NCBI GenBank assembly: GCA_029964075.1
Contig: CM057141.1
Location: 8,432,001-8,496,000 of the forward strand
Direction of reading: 5' to 3'
Source of the DNA: Patiria pectinifera
Lineage: Eukaryota; Echinodermata; Asteroidea; Valvatida; Asterinidae
Length of the DNA stretch: 64,000 nucleotides
Every line of letters begins with the position of its first letter. Within the stretch, counting starts at the first letter, position 1. Position numbers and translations under genes: made by a program. The notes under the pieces were generated by a model. It saw only the letters and a program-made list of their open reading frames with translations, made no database searches and was not told the DNA's origin. Shown here one piece after another: positions 1-11,100 of the stretch.

Positions 1-1514
1 TAGCTTTTGTTTATAGCAATGATAATTTCTTTAAGTTTTTTAATTTCTTTTTCGTGTTTACTTTACAAAGATAATTGTTCGTCATAAAATAATTGTGTTT
101 TTGATAATTTTGTTATTGTTTATTATTATTTTTAGTATACTAATCTTTTATTTGTAATTGTTTTAGTTGCTTTGTATATAGTTTTTTGTTGGATTTGTTT
201 TCAATTGAAATAAAGTTTTCATTTGAAAAGTCAAAAAAAAAGTCTCTCTCTCTTTCTCTCTCTCTTTCTTTCTTTCTTTTTTTTTTTTTTTTTCCGGACA
301 GTAATTTTCCGCGGGTTTTCTCCTAAACGGTGTATGGTATGAACTTGTAACTTTCAACATATATCGACCCTTGTCCTAAGTGGTGCATATTACTCTGACG
401 TCATGATGACGTCATCGGGTGTCAAATTACAAGCGTGTAATCGGATCTAGACCATTAATTGATGAAGAATTTTTGTCGTGTACGTGAACTTGCTTGACCT
501 TTACTTCCGGTTCTACCGGAAGGTCAAAGTTGGTTGAATTCAAAATGAAGACATTAGCCTTAAATCAAAACAAAGCACAATTTCTTCCGAACGGTTTACA
601 GTATGATCACAAAACCTAGTGTGAACTTGTACCATGTTACGAAATTGTTATAACTTTTGTTATGTCATCATGACGTCATCAGATATCAAATTACAAGCGA
701 TTTGATGGCACGATTTGACAAAATAGTTCGACCTATATCTCTCGAACTAAATAGAGTATCGTGTTCATTTTTCCGTGAGGTTGTAGAAGGTGCCTTGAGC
801 AACATTTTTTACGCCCGGGACAAAACTGCTTGACCTTCACTTCCGGTGTTACTGGAAGTGTAATAGAAATTGAATCTACTCTAAAACGGAAGCATTTTAC
901 TACAGACAAATACAATATTGAAGTGTTTAGTGAGGAATGCCAAACACAAAAACATAATTTTGACGTCATCCCACGAAAGGGCGCCCTCTAGCGGCACATC
1001 AAAACAGTTTAATCTTTTGAAATGTTAAAAAACCTCAATTAAATTTTTATGAAATTACCCCCATAGACCAGAAGTTACTGTAGGGAGAATTCATCAATGA
1101 TCAGTTTATTTTTAATTTACATCCATCATATGATCCCTGTCTCATGACCTTGTTTTTTGCCCAAAAAATGACATCTGTTACACTTAATATTGATCTATTA
1201 CTTCCAAATACAGTGACGTCATCAAACCGGAAGTTGGGTGTTATTATTATATACACTTTTTTTCCATATTTCCATGCGTTATTTTTACCTAATGATAAAC
1301 AAGTGTACTCCCTTCCCTTTTTTGACTGATGACGTCATCAAACCGGAAATAACTTGTACGTGTACCTTAATATTTACTGAAATGTATCATACCCTAAAAG
1401 ACGCATTCTTTTTGTACAAAATAATTGGTACTGGAAATGTTAAAGTTCTTGATCCTTTTTTCTGACATAACCGGCCAGTTAAACGGCCAATTGAACCTGA
1501 ATCTTTGATGTTGT
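1..1514. other. Non-coding flank with dispersed TGACGTCATC-rich repeat
   Basis: No credible gene is seen. The stretch contains a dispersed repeat marked by many GACGTCATC words, CTTCCGG motifs and a CGCCCTCTAGCGGC block (near 970-1000). Related sequence recurs inverted at 19060-19270 (the ATATATGTTGAAAGTTACAA word near 19205 is the complement of a word near 340-365) and again at 60480-61240. The family is not identified. Confidence 0.55.
240..294. repeat. Polypyrimidine (CT/CTTT/T) microsatellite
   Basis: An uninterrupted C/T tract of CT and CTTT units followed by poly-T. It is low-complexity sequence. Confidence 0.9.
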
Positions 1515-3040
1515 GTTCTTATGTTTATTTCAAAGAATGTGGCCCCAGCAAGAGCATGGCTCATGCTGTCAGGATTGATGGCAAGCATGATCGATCTTGT
1601 ACCTTATTGCAGGCTCCGCATGCGCCTCCTCAAGCTCCACCTACTGGCCCATTACAGACCGAAACGGGATCTAGTCCATCTTCAGGTTCCGATCACCGTA
1701 CGTCTACTTCCTCATCTCCAATGATGGTCAGTTGCTCAGAACTTACAGCCAGGCCTCTAGTCCATCTTCAAGTTCCGATCACTGTAGGTCTCCTTCCTCA
1801 TCTCCGTTGGTGGTCAGTTGCTCAGAACTTACAGCCAAGCCTCTAGTCCATCTTCAAGTTCCGATCACCGTAGGTCTCCCTCCTCGTCTCCGTTGGTGGT
1901 CAATCGCTCAGAACTTACAGCCAGGCCTCTAGTCCATCTTCAAGTTCCGATCACCGTACATGTAGGTCTCCTCATCTCCGTTGCTGGTCAGTCGCTCAGA
2001 ACTTACAGCCAGGCCTCTAGTCCATCTTCAAGTTCCGATCACTGTAGGTCTCCTTCCTCATCTCCGTTGGTGGTCAGTTGCTCATAACTTACAGCCAGGC
2101 CTCTAGTCCATCTTCAAGTTCCGATCACCATAGGTCTCATTCTGATCCCCGTTGGTGGTCAGTTGCTCAGAACTTACAGCCAGGCCTCTAGTCCATCTTC
2201 AAGTTCCGATCACCGTAGGTCTCCTTCCTCATCTCTGTTGGTGGTCAGTTGCTCAGAACTTACAGCCAGGCCTCTAGTCCATCTTCAAGTTCCGATCACC
2301 GTAGGTCTCCTCATCTCCGTTGGTGGTCAGTTGCTCATAACTTACAGCCAGGCCTCTAGTCCATCTTCAAGTTCCGATCACCGTAGGTCTCCTTCTCATC
2401 TCCTTTGGTTGTCAATCATTCAGAACTTACAGCCAGGCCTCTAGTCCATCTTCAAGTTCCGATCACCGTAGGTCTCATTCTGATCTCCGTTGGTGGTCAG
2501 TTGCTCAGAACTTACAGCCAGGCTTCTAGTCAATCTTCAAGTTCCGATCACCGTAGGTCTCCTTCTCATCTCAGTTGGTGGTCAGTCACTCAGAACTTAC
2601 AGCCAGGCCTCTAGTCAATCTTCAAGTTCCGATCACCGTAGGTCTCCTTCCTCATCTCCGTTGGTGGTCAGTTGCTCAGAACTTACAGCCAGGATTCTAG
2701 TCCATCTTCAAGTTCCGATCACCGTAGGTCTCCTTCTCATCTCAGTTGGTGGTCAGTTGCTCAGAACTTACAGCCAAGCCTCTAGTCCATCTTCAAGTTC
2801 CGATCACCGTAGGTCTCCCTCCTCGTCTCCGTTGGTGGTCAGTTGCTCATAACTTACAGCCAGGCCTCTAGTCCATCTTCAAGTTCCGATCACTGTAGGT
2901 CTCCTTCCTCATCTCCGTTGGCGGTCAGTTGCTCAGAACTTACAGCCAGGCCTCACCTTGCCCTGTTCTCAGGCCCTCTTAACCATTGCAACCAATGCAT
3001 CAAATCTAGGATGGGGAGCAACCCTCTCCCCATGTTTGTT
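1515..3040 (+). mobile_element. DIRS-type retrotransposon fragment (RT end / RNase H start) with internal expansion
   Basis: The left part encodes APARAWLMLSGLMASMIDLV and HLLAHYRPKRD, closely matching APARAWLKLLGFMASLVDLV in the DIRS element at 46425-46560. After the 86-bp repeat array the reading resumes with ALLTIATNASNLGWGATLSP, the start of a DIRS RNase H-like domain. The piece is thus one DIRS fragment broken by tandem amplification of an internal 86-bp segment. Neither end has terminal repeats, so it is a truncated relic. Confidence 0.85.
1665..2955 (+). repeat. 86-bp minisatellite, about 15 copies, derived from DIRS coding sequence
   Basis: The unit begins around CTAGTCCATCTTCAAG and ends ACAGCCAGGCCT. 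Successive AGGCCT or AAGCCT marks at 1756, 1842, 1928, 2016, 2102, 2187 and 2273 give a spacing of mostly 86 bp, with variants of 83-88 bp. One frame of a unit reads VHLQVPITVGLLPHLRWWSV, parallel to DDVIRPHLRWWLLEQNI of the DIRS element near 46580-46620. Because 86 is not a multiple of three, each copy shifts frame, so the array cannot encode a constant peptide repeat. Confidence 0.95.
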
Positions 3041-3969
3041 TGTTATTTTTTTTAAATTCTTTTTCCACTTCGTTTTTCATAGGATAACACATTTTCGTTC
3101 TCAACCCCACTTTGGGACTTTTTTCACATCCGATCTACTTCAAACTAATCATGACATCATGATGATGTCATCAGATCTCATATGCATTTTTCAAGTGCCT
3201 ATATCTAGAGTACTACAAGGCCGATTCAGCTAGAACTTTGTAGATATAGCGGGATGTGTTGTGCAACGATGGGCACGTTGTGGCGGTGATCACTCTGTGT
3301 ACGTGAACTTCATACACATTAGCTTGCCACACGGTACAGGAGAAAACGGCATGCCATCCACGTGTGCTGGGCGACCTCGTAGTTAACATGTTGCTTTGCC
3401 AAAACACAAGATGCTAATTTTTATGGAGCTTTACACTCATTTAATAGGACTCTTTTGTTGAGAAACCTGTTACTGAGTTTTTAACAAACTAAAAATACTT
3501 CTTTTAATTTAAATAAAGTAAAAATAAGCCAATTTGGTATTCCATTTCCAACAGTGCTTGCACAAAATGAAGCATGTGGTTGATCATTGGGGTTAATAAG
3601 GGTTTATAATCAATCAATAAGGGGTTTGTACATCGTTTTTCTTCTGACCAGTATTTTGTGTTAAAATGGATGTTCAGGAACCAACTGTAGTGGAACAACA
3701 ACAGCCTGAATGCTACGAATAATACTATAGTCATCACATTCGTTTCATTTATTATTTCTCGGGTCAAGTTTACAATGGGTAAAAAAAAAAAAAAAAGACA
3801 GACAGTTTAGACCTCAAAAAAGACATGATAAGTTAAAAAATACACATCAAACCAAAAATGAAAAATAAATAAGACCCTTACACCAAGATAATTATACGCC
3901 CCTGCAGGATTGCTAAAAAGTGAACTTAATCACTGTCAAGTAGCTCTCCCCTAGCATGACTAAAAACCC
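3041..3969. other. Non-coding, part of dispersed GACGTCAT-type repeat
   Basis: 3130-3260 has the words ATGACATCATGATGATGTCATC and CCTATATCTAGAGTACTACA, related to the repeat family at 60480-60620. A poly-A run lies at 3780-3796. No gene is seen. Confidence 0.5.
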
Positions 3970-4269
3970 TATTTTGCAAAAACACAAACGTTATAACAGA
4001 CTCACACTATAACACAAACACATAATCCCATGGGCAAAAAGAAAAACCCTTTAACATTGCACAAATTCCTGGAATTAAATATTTTTTTATTTTTGTTGTA
4101 TTGCACCATATTAACAAGAAAAAGCAAGGAAAACAGCCCCTAGATAACTTAAGATCTAAAAAAGAAAAGAAAAACGAGACCTTGGGAGACAGACAAAAAA
4201 AAAAAGCGACCGACAAACGTAGGACGTGCAACTTGACAAACAAATTTAAGATATTGGAGGCACACTGGA

Positions 4270-4590
4270 GCCGATCTCTTAACCCAGCTGTACGGATTTC
4301 AGAAGGGCTAAAATTGATATTAAAGTCACCAACCACAAAAATGGCAGAGTACTTTTGACACCAATTAAAAACTGAATCGAGGACATTTTGATAATCAGCA
4401 AAGAACTGAACTTGAGAGTTGGGAGGTCTATACATATACAACCAAGGAGAATTTTGCCATGATTAGTGGTTATTTCTAACCACAAGAGTTCAAGGTCTTC
4501 ATGTTCAAGATCCACAACATGGACTGGATGGAGATGCTTGGCAGCAGCTATAAGAACACTGCCACCATGTCTGTTAACAAGTCATTGTAT
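4270..4590 (-). pseudogene. Non-LTR retrotransposon (LINE) APE endonuclease fragment
   Basis: On the - strand, reading from 4590 down, the sequence encodes GGSVLIAAAKHLHPVHVVDL, a run ending ELLWLEI, then after a frame change RPPNSQVQFFADYQNVLDSV and IFVVGDFNINFS. These are the YRPP and GDFN blocks of the apurinic-endonuclease domain of LINEs. Stops and frame changes show it is dead. No RT domain follows; below 4270 similarity fades into AT-rich sequence. Confidence 0.8.
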
Positions 4591-5559
4591 TGTGTGACAC
4601 CAAATTAAATTCTATACACAGCCCAATATTTTTGGAACCATACACATCCATGTACATAAAACTCCTACATGACAGTTGTCACTCAAACTATTGTCAAACA
4701 GCTATGTGTTTGTCCACAAACACAAGTCTAGTATTCTAATACTATTGTTATTATTATTAAACTGTTTTTACGCTTCAGAAAATGTGTAGTTCTAAAATGT
4801 ATGTGACATATTGAGATTAACATCACATCTGTCACCAAATAAATGGTTCCATCCGTCACAAAAAATAAAGTGTCTGCATCCTTTATGATTTTTGATGATT
4901 TTTTGTATTCCTTTATTTTCTAAACACATTTATCCCTCATTATTGTGCACTAAAACCATTACTTTTTTTATTCACATGAAAAAGAATACCTTTTTAAAGT
5001 TTTGTGAAATTTGATAAAAGTTGACATGATTGATGTACAAACATATCCCGTCTGTCATACTGTGTTATTCTTGTGGAAATATCAGTCACATTTTTTTTGT
5101 GAACTTGTTTTATTTCTGAAGTTGATTTGTCCCATCTAACATGCTGGATTTAGCCTAAAGTTTTCCCAATTTGATTACAAATTTGTTTATCCTTTAAACA
5201 GAAAATAGTTCAACTTTGAATAGTTGTAACAAGTTCGATTTGAAACAAATCCCCCTGGTGTTTATCTTTAAACAGTTGCACTACGTGTCATGATGTGTAC
5301 ATTTACACACATGCACATGTACTGTTTTTATAGTATCTGCTAAATGAACTTTGGCTCTTGGTATAAAATCCACAGAATACAACTGATAACATTATGTACA
5401 CATCTACTTGTATATAACTTTGAATTGTTTTATAACTTAACTTGATTTAATTTTTTTTTTTAAATGTATAGCGCCAAAGACCGCCTAAGAGATGCGCAAT
5501 GTGCCTTGCAATGATACAACTTAAAAGCTAAGGCCAAGATTCCTTCACATATTTTCCTT
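4591..5559. other. AT-rich non-coding stretch
   Basis: No gene is seen. A Helitron-like 3' end candidate lies at 4690-4731 (listed separately). The rest is low-complexity AT-rich intronic or intergenic sequence. Confidence 0.5.
4690..4731 (+). repeat. Candidate Helitron-type 3' terminus (hairpin + CTAG)
   Basis: A perfect palindrome TGTTTGTCCACAAACA (4707-4722) is followed after 5 nt by CTAG and then T. The same hairpin, the same spacing and CTAG-T recur at 61235-61259, and a related palindrome without CTAG lies at 60349-60366. Helitrons end with a short hairpin followed by CTRR and insert before T. The 5' ends are not resolved. Confidence 0.45.
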
Positions 5560-5905
5560 TACCAGAACTGGTCCTCCCCAGTAATGACTTGGACATGCGC
5601 TGTTATCTACAAGATTCAATGTCCTGATTGCCCACAAACATATGTGGGCTAGACGAGCAGATCGCTGGGCACCAGGTTCAAATAACATTCCAACCTGAAG
5701 CTAGCCCCTTTAACAGCGGTTGGTGAACAAATCAAAGATCACCAACACTCCATCAGCTTGGAAAATGTCCAAGTCATTACCAGGGAGGACCAGTTCTTGA
5801 AGAGGAAAATACTTGAAGCAATCGAAATCAGGACACAAAAGCCATCCCTTAACAGAGACACCGGATACGACCTGCCAGCCATCTACGACGACCTGCTGGT
5901 TTCTG
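5560..5905 (+). pseudogene. Penelope-like element GIY-YIG endonuclease relic
   Basis: The + strand reads SSPVMTWTCAVIYKIQCPDC then PQTYVG, a stop, TSRSLGTRFK, a stop, and later QIKDHQHSISLENVQVITRE and EAIEIRTQKPSLNRDTGYDL. This is the (V)YxIxCxxC, YVGxTxRSLxxRxxEH and carboxy-terminal EAI-NRDxG pattern of the GIY-YIG endonuclease at the C-terminus of Penelope-like retroelements. Two in-frame stops and a missing RT make it a pseudogene. Confidence 0.8.
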
Positions 5906-6380
5906 ATTGCCCAAAAGGTGGTCACATGACTTGAGTGATTTAACTCACTACGCTGAATGAAGATGTCGCAGTGACAAGAATTTCAAAAATGAGGAGTTAA
6001 CACTCTAGTATTGTATTATAGCTCTATGGTCCAGCTATCTTTGGTGCAAATCGTGCTTAGGCTCAGTCCATGCCATACTTACATAATTAATACATAAAGT
6101 TCAAATAAATTGCTGTGTGTGCATGGGTCATAAAGTGTGTAAAAGGAAGTTTTGAACTATTCTGTGCTAGGAAATAATCAGAATTTTTTTAGGACTTTAG
6201 GGGAGGGGGAGCTGGACACCGTCTAACTATTGGAGGAACTGTTCAAAGCTGACAATTGTGAACAGTCTCAGACAATAGGCGAAACTCTTCATTGTGGCAT
6301 ATTTGCCAACAGCCACGTGATTTTACCGACTGGATGACGATTTGACCGAGTAATCGGGGTGTGACCCAACACATCCCTCC
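5906..6380. other. Non-coding
   Basis: Nothing recognisable is seen. Confidence 0.4.
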
Positions 6381-6388
6381 TCTAGTGA

Positions 6389-7694
6389 CAGAGGTGGCAG
6401 CAAGTCATTTTTTGCAAGTCCAAGTCAAGTCACAAGTCATTGTTTGCAAGTCCAAGTCAAGTCACAAGTCATTAGGTCCAGTCACAAGTCAAGTCACAAG
6501 TCATTTGGTCTAAACACAAGTCAAGTCACAAGTATCGTTGTCCAAGAACACGTCAAATTGCACATTATTTTGTCCAGCTGAAATAAGCTAAAAGAACCTG
6601 GCGTCAACTTACGAGTTATTTTGAATTTTAATTCCCCTTTTTCAATGTGTTCCAATTACTATTCTTGTAGTTTATCACATATCTGTCGGATATTAGCCCT
6701 TTGTATACTTTAGTAAATTTACTTTACATTGTAGAAATAAATGTTGAGATGACATGAAAAAAGACTTCACTCACTCGATTACATGTAGTATACTAACACT
6801 TTATTGTTCAATTTTCATGTACACTAATCGCCTACCAATGGGTTAGGCTATCCGGTATTTTACATGCAATTGACAAAGGCCTGCTTTCTTTTCATGAAAG
6901 GTTCCTTTCAGTATCAAAGTTTGTTCAACCATTACATTAAGCAAGAGACTTGGTCATTAAAAACTGTAGTTTGTTGTGACAGTCTTATTAAAAACTTTGA
7001 AACTAGTGGGAACTATTCATTTTACTGGATTCAGTCACTGAGGTCTATTTCTGGAATGAAACTTTCTCGCTGCATCTATAAACTGCATTTATAAAGACCT
7101 TGAGTGGCCTTTTGGGGCCTTGTGTTGGGCGACTTCAATAAAAAAAAAATTGTGCAAACTGTTACACTTCAAATTAACAAGATTTGATAGCATAGTATCA
7201 CTCAACTTTGCTCTGTGTGGCCTCATAATTATTCCTCCATGACTGAATACACGTTCGATGGGGGAGCTAGTAGCAGGAACAGACAGCACCCTCATAGCAA
7301 GAGGAAAGAGTCTGGGGAGGCTGTTCTTATTTACCAACCAGAAGTGCACGCAACGTAACAGCTCAGCTCACTGATATGATCTACAGCTGCAGCTGGGCGA
7401 AGTAGAAACCGCGCAAGCTAAAGTCCGTTTTTAATGCACGTAAGGCGTAAACCGAATAGCTCATTAAAAGTATAATAGCTTAATTAAAGTGTATTGGGTC
7501 GCTCGAGTAGCGTCTGACTTGGGTTGGTAACAAGTCATTTTTTGCAATCCCAAGTCAAGTCACAAGTCATTGTTTGCAAGTCCAAGTCAAGTCACAAGTC
7601 AAAGCTGGTATTTACAAGTCAAGTCACAAGTCACAAAAATAGCGACTCGAGTCCGACTCGAGTCCAAGTCACATGACTCGAGTCAGCAACTCTG
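6389..7694 (-). mobile_element. hAT-family DNA transposon, deleted copy with perfect 8-bp TSD
   Basis: The element is bounded by TCTAGTGA at 6381-6388 and again at 7695-7702, an exact 8-bp target duplication typical of hAT transposons. The ends begin CAGAGGTGGCAGCAAGTC and, on the opposite strand, CAGAGTTGCTGACTCGAGTC. Both subterminal regions are filled with short AAGTCAAGTCAC-type repeats. The - strand still encodes the C-terminal part of a hAT transposase (7095-7349). The 1306-bp length means most of the transposase has been lost. Confidence 0.92.
7095..7349 (-). pseudogene. hAT transposase C-terminal dimerisation domain
   Basis: The open frame reads LFPLAMRVLSVPATSSPIER then VFSHGGIIMRPHRAKLSD and LSNLVNLKCN. 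This is the C-terminal hATC block, with the PATS-x-ER-FS signature of BED-type hAT transposases. The catalytic core upstream is missing, so it is a remnant inside the hAT element at 6389-7694. Confidence 0.9.
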
Positions 7695-7845
7695 TCTAGT
7701 GATGCCTGTGGTGATTCAGTGACTGAGACTTAAAATGCTGACAGAGATCAAGTATTGAGGGAGTATTACACCCACCACAAACCTCTGTAGCTACGTCCCT
7801 AACGACCACACAATGAGTCTGTCACTGAAATACCATGTACGTGTA

Positions 7846-8032
7846 CAGTCGAGTCTCGTTAATACAAACTCATTCGGATCTAGCCAAATTGTTTGTTATA
7901 TCAGAATATTGTATTAAGAGGAACATCAGTCCCATTCATTGTGCACATGAATGCACAGTCAGGACTAAGGCTTTATGTTTGTTATAACCAGAATTTTGTA
8001 TTAACAGAGTTTGTACTAACGAGATTCGACTG
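7846..8032. mobile_element. Pogo/Tigger-like MITE, copy 1 (187 bp, TA target)
   Basis: Flanked by TA on both sides, the element starts CAGTCGAGTCTCGTTA and ends in the imperfect complement TAACGAGATTCGACTG. A second copy of identical length is at 59780-59966. The CAGTCGAxxCTCGTTA end resembles pogo/Tigger-type terminal repeats; family assignment is inferred. It lies 36 bp before a CLC exon. Confidence 0.85.
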
Positions 8033-8068
8033 TACATACATGTATGTTTGTATCGTTCTTTTTTTCAG

Positions 8069-8149
8069 CGGTCTGGTCTGGCTTTGGCATGGGTTTGGGC
8101 TACTAGTATCGGCTTATTGTTGGTCATGTTTGGAAGCGCTATGGTTGTG
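8069..8149 (+). CDS. CLC gene exon a: early membrane helix (27 codons)
   Basis: The exon follows a pyrimidine-rich tract ending in CAG and ends at a GTAAGT donor. It encodes 27 residues, mostly hydrophobic (SIGLLLVMFGSAMVV at the end), matching the helix just before the GSGIP motif in CLC proteins. It begins and ends in phase 0. Earlier exons are not visible in the first 8 kb and should lie upstream of the window. The short length makes this the least certain exon, but its phase and position fit. Confidence 0.8.
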
Positions 8150-11100
8150 GTAAGTTGGTTTTACTTAGCAGACCTTTTCCTTTCATTTACTTCATGTACA
8201 TGTAACTCAAGGTCACAGTTCTCTCCAAGTCATATCATTCGCAAGTCATTTTGCAATTTTACAATTTATCGGAATACATACAAATAAATGTTAAGCTACT
8301 TAATCCCTCCATGATGAGACCTTTTAAAACCATTTGAGTGGTTTTTATCTTCATTCAGTAACAAACAATTCACTAGATGTCTACTCATGCGAGCATTCCC
8401 GTGGACCTAAACCACGCACCTTAAAGGTAGCGTCCATCATTTGTAATTTGTGCATTATGTTCATTAAAACAACAAAAGTGCTCAAAATCTAAAGAAGGGT
8501 GCTTAACAACTAACCTGATGAAGTTTCAGCTCAGCTTCAATTCAGCTGTATATTACGAGAAAAACAGGATCTAGGATCTCAGTTTCACCTGATTTTGGCC
8601 TGAATTCAGTGTTCGAGACACGTTCTCGCTGAGCCAATTGCAGCTATGTGATGTTGTGCACTTAACCGACGAATTATAGCAACCGTGCACACGGGTGCGT
8701 ATGTCAACGCTTGTGCACACTTCGCCGAATAAAAAACAAACTACTTACGGAAATTAGACGCATCAGTGAAAAGGCCTTCTTTGATTGATTTCTTCAAAAT
8801 GACAGCTTGCAGGAAAGAATAATTTCACAGGGAGTTTAATCCCCATACTATCTTTAAACCAAGTATGCTTTTCAGCAATAATTACATCAGTTACTTTTTA
8901 GATAGCTGCAAATGATGGACTGTACCTTTAAATTAGACTGTCATGCAAAAGACCTATTGGAATGACTAATGATGTACGTGGAAGTGACAGTAGGTACAAA
9001 TAAAATATTTACAGTATTTGATAATTCCAAGAAAAAATGTTGTGTTTCCTATACACTTATTTAAAAAATGGGGTGAGTGGGTTGGCTAAATTTAACATGC
9101 ATTTCATAATAGTTAAAATGTGAATCAATCGTTTGTTGTCCATAGAGTACCAAAGTGAATACATCACGTGCACAAAATGTGTGTAAAAGACATTAGCGCG
9201 TGATTTAGCGCGTGAACCAACACGCACGCGTTCTCCATTCGTTTGCCCTACACTTTCTTATTCTAAATGACGTCACACTTCGGTACTCTATTTGCTTGTT
9301 TCATGGCACTTGAGGCAACACAGCACTGACCAATACAAACAGTTAAAAAAAAATCTTTTTTAATGCAGTGTCTGCAAAACTAGGATGGGGCTGCACCATA
9401 CATTTTTATTGGGAGGGGTACATGTAACTGGAAAGAAAGGATTTTTTCCCGTGCCCTAAACTATCTTTTGTGATGGAGACATGCTGACAGTGTTAAAGCC
9501 AATAATAACTTTAAATTATTATTTCTTGAATCTTGATCTTTTTTGTCTGCTCTGAAGAGAACACTATATTCCTGTGAAGGAATGCACTTGATTGTTTCTC
9601 ATGCAAAACCTAAGATAGTGATGCCCAAGCTTATTTTAACAGAATGAATGTGAACTGAGACACATGATTTCTCAATGGATGGTCATGGTTAAGGGTGATT
9701 AAGGTTTTCTCCATCTGTCTTTGCAGATCCTCAGGCCTTCAGCTGCAGGATCAGGTTTACCTGAATTGATTGGCTTTTTGAATGGGACATTAGTGAGACA
9801 CATATTTAATGTGAAGACTCTTGCTGTCAAGTTTGTATCTTGCATCTGTGCTGTATCAAGTGGGCTGCCAGTGGGTCCTGAAGGACCAATGATTCACATG
9901 GGGTAAGAGTATTGTCTTTACTATCATTACTCATGAAAAAGTGCCAAATTTACAACACATCTGAAAGATAATTTCATGAGGCTGCGGCATTTGAATTAAA
10001 ATATGCTATTGCAAAGAGAGGTCAATTGGACAGTTTCCCCCAAGCACTATTTCTACTTTGACAAGGATGCAAAGCACAAACAAGAGGGTGGGCTCTTGGT
10101 TACTGCATATATACATGAATACAGCAACTTGTTTGTCCGGATATTTCTTTGCTGGAGTAGTGTTTAAAACAGTGATGACACTGTTCACTGAGGCCAGCTT
10201 TGTTACACTTTGGACTGACATTATGGCTTAGTTACAGTACGCTTTAAGTTAACAAATTTTCAAGAAATCCTGATATATTTAGGTTCCACAATTCCAAATG
10301 AAGCTCTGTGAGGTAGGACAATGAGGATTGGCTTTATATTGTGACCCCTGCTTTTGGCTGGTTTTTGTCCTGCAGCTCAACCTAGTTTTGGTACAAGACT
10401 GGACTTTCATTCCCCCATTTTTCAGCCAGTCCATTGACAAACACACTTAAGTTTCCACGGCGGTAGTCTCTGTCAACAAGATGAATCAAATCCAGTCTTG
10501 GCAGTATTGGCAGCGCTACCCAATTTCCTGGGTAATATTGCTAAGACTGAATTCAATTCATCTTTTTATATCCTGCGCTTGGATACTGTATTTTCATTGG
10601 CTTGGATGATAAAAATGCACGTCACACAGGGTGATATCGCTAGCTAGCGATTTTGAGTTATTTGGAACGATGTAACTTTCGCCTTAAGTGCTATGCACCC
10701 CTCAGGTGTTAAAAATGTCATATCCCACATCACAGCAGTCAACAATTGCCTGTTGCTGATTTAAATATGATAACGACCTTGCTTGTCATGGACAGGCTGT
10801 AAGAAGGGAAATAAAATCCAAATCCAGTCTTGGATCAAGACTACCCCAAACTTGGCTTCATGACTTCCTGTAAGATCTTGCAACCAGGGCCCAATTTCAT
10901 AGCGCTGCTTAACAGCCGACTTCGTGCTTACCGAGCCTCCATCTATTTCATAGGGACCGTTAAGCAGTAAGCACAGCAAAGGCACGCTTAACCCCAGAAG
11001 AAAACTTTGCTTAAATCAGTGACGTAACAATAGAAATCTCCATGCGCGCGCAACCGTTAGCATGAAATAGTGCTTAAGCAACAGCATGATTTTCTGCTAT

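Noticed and set aside
1665-2955. Regular repeats resembling a CRISPR array
   Set aside because: Units are directly adjacent with no unique spacers, the unit is 86 bp, and the context is a eukaryotic retroelement.
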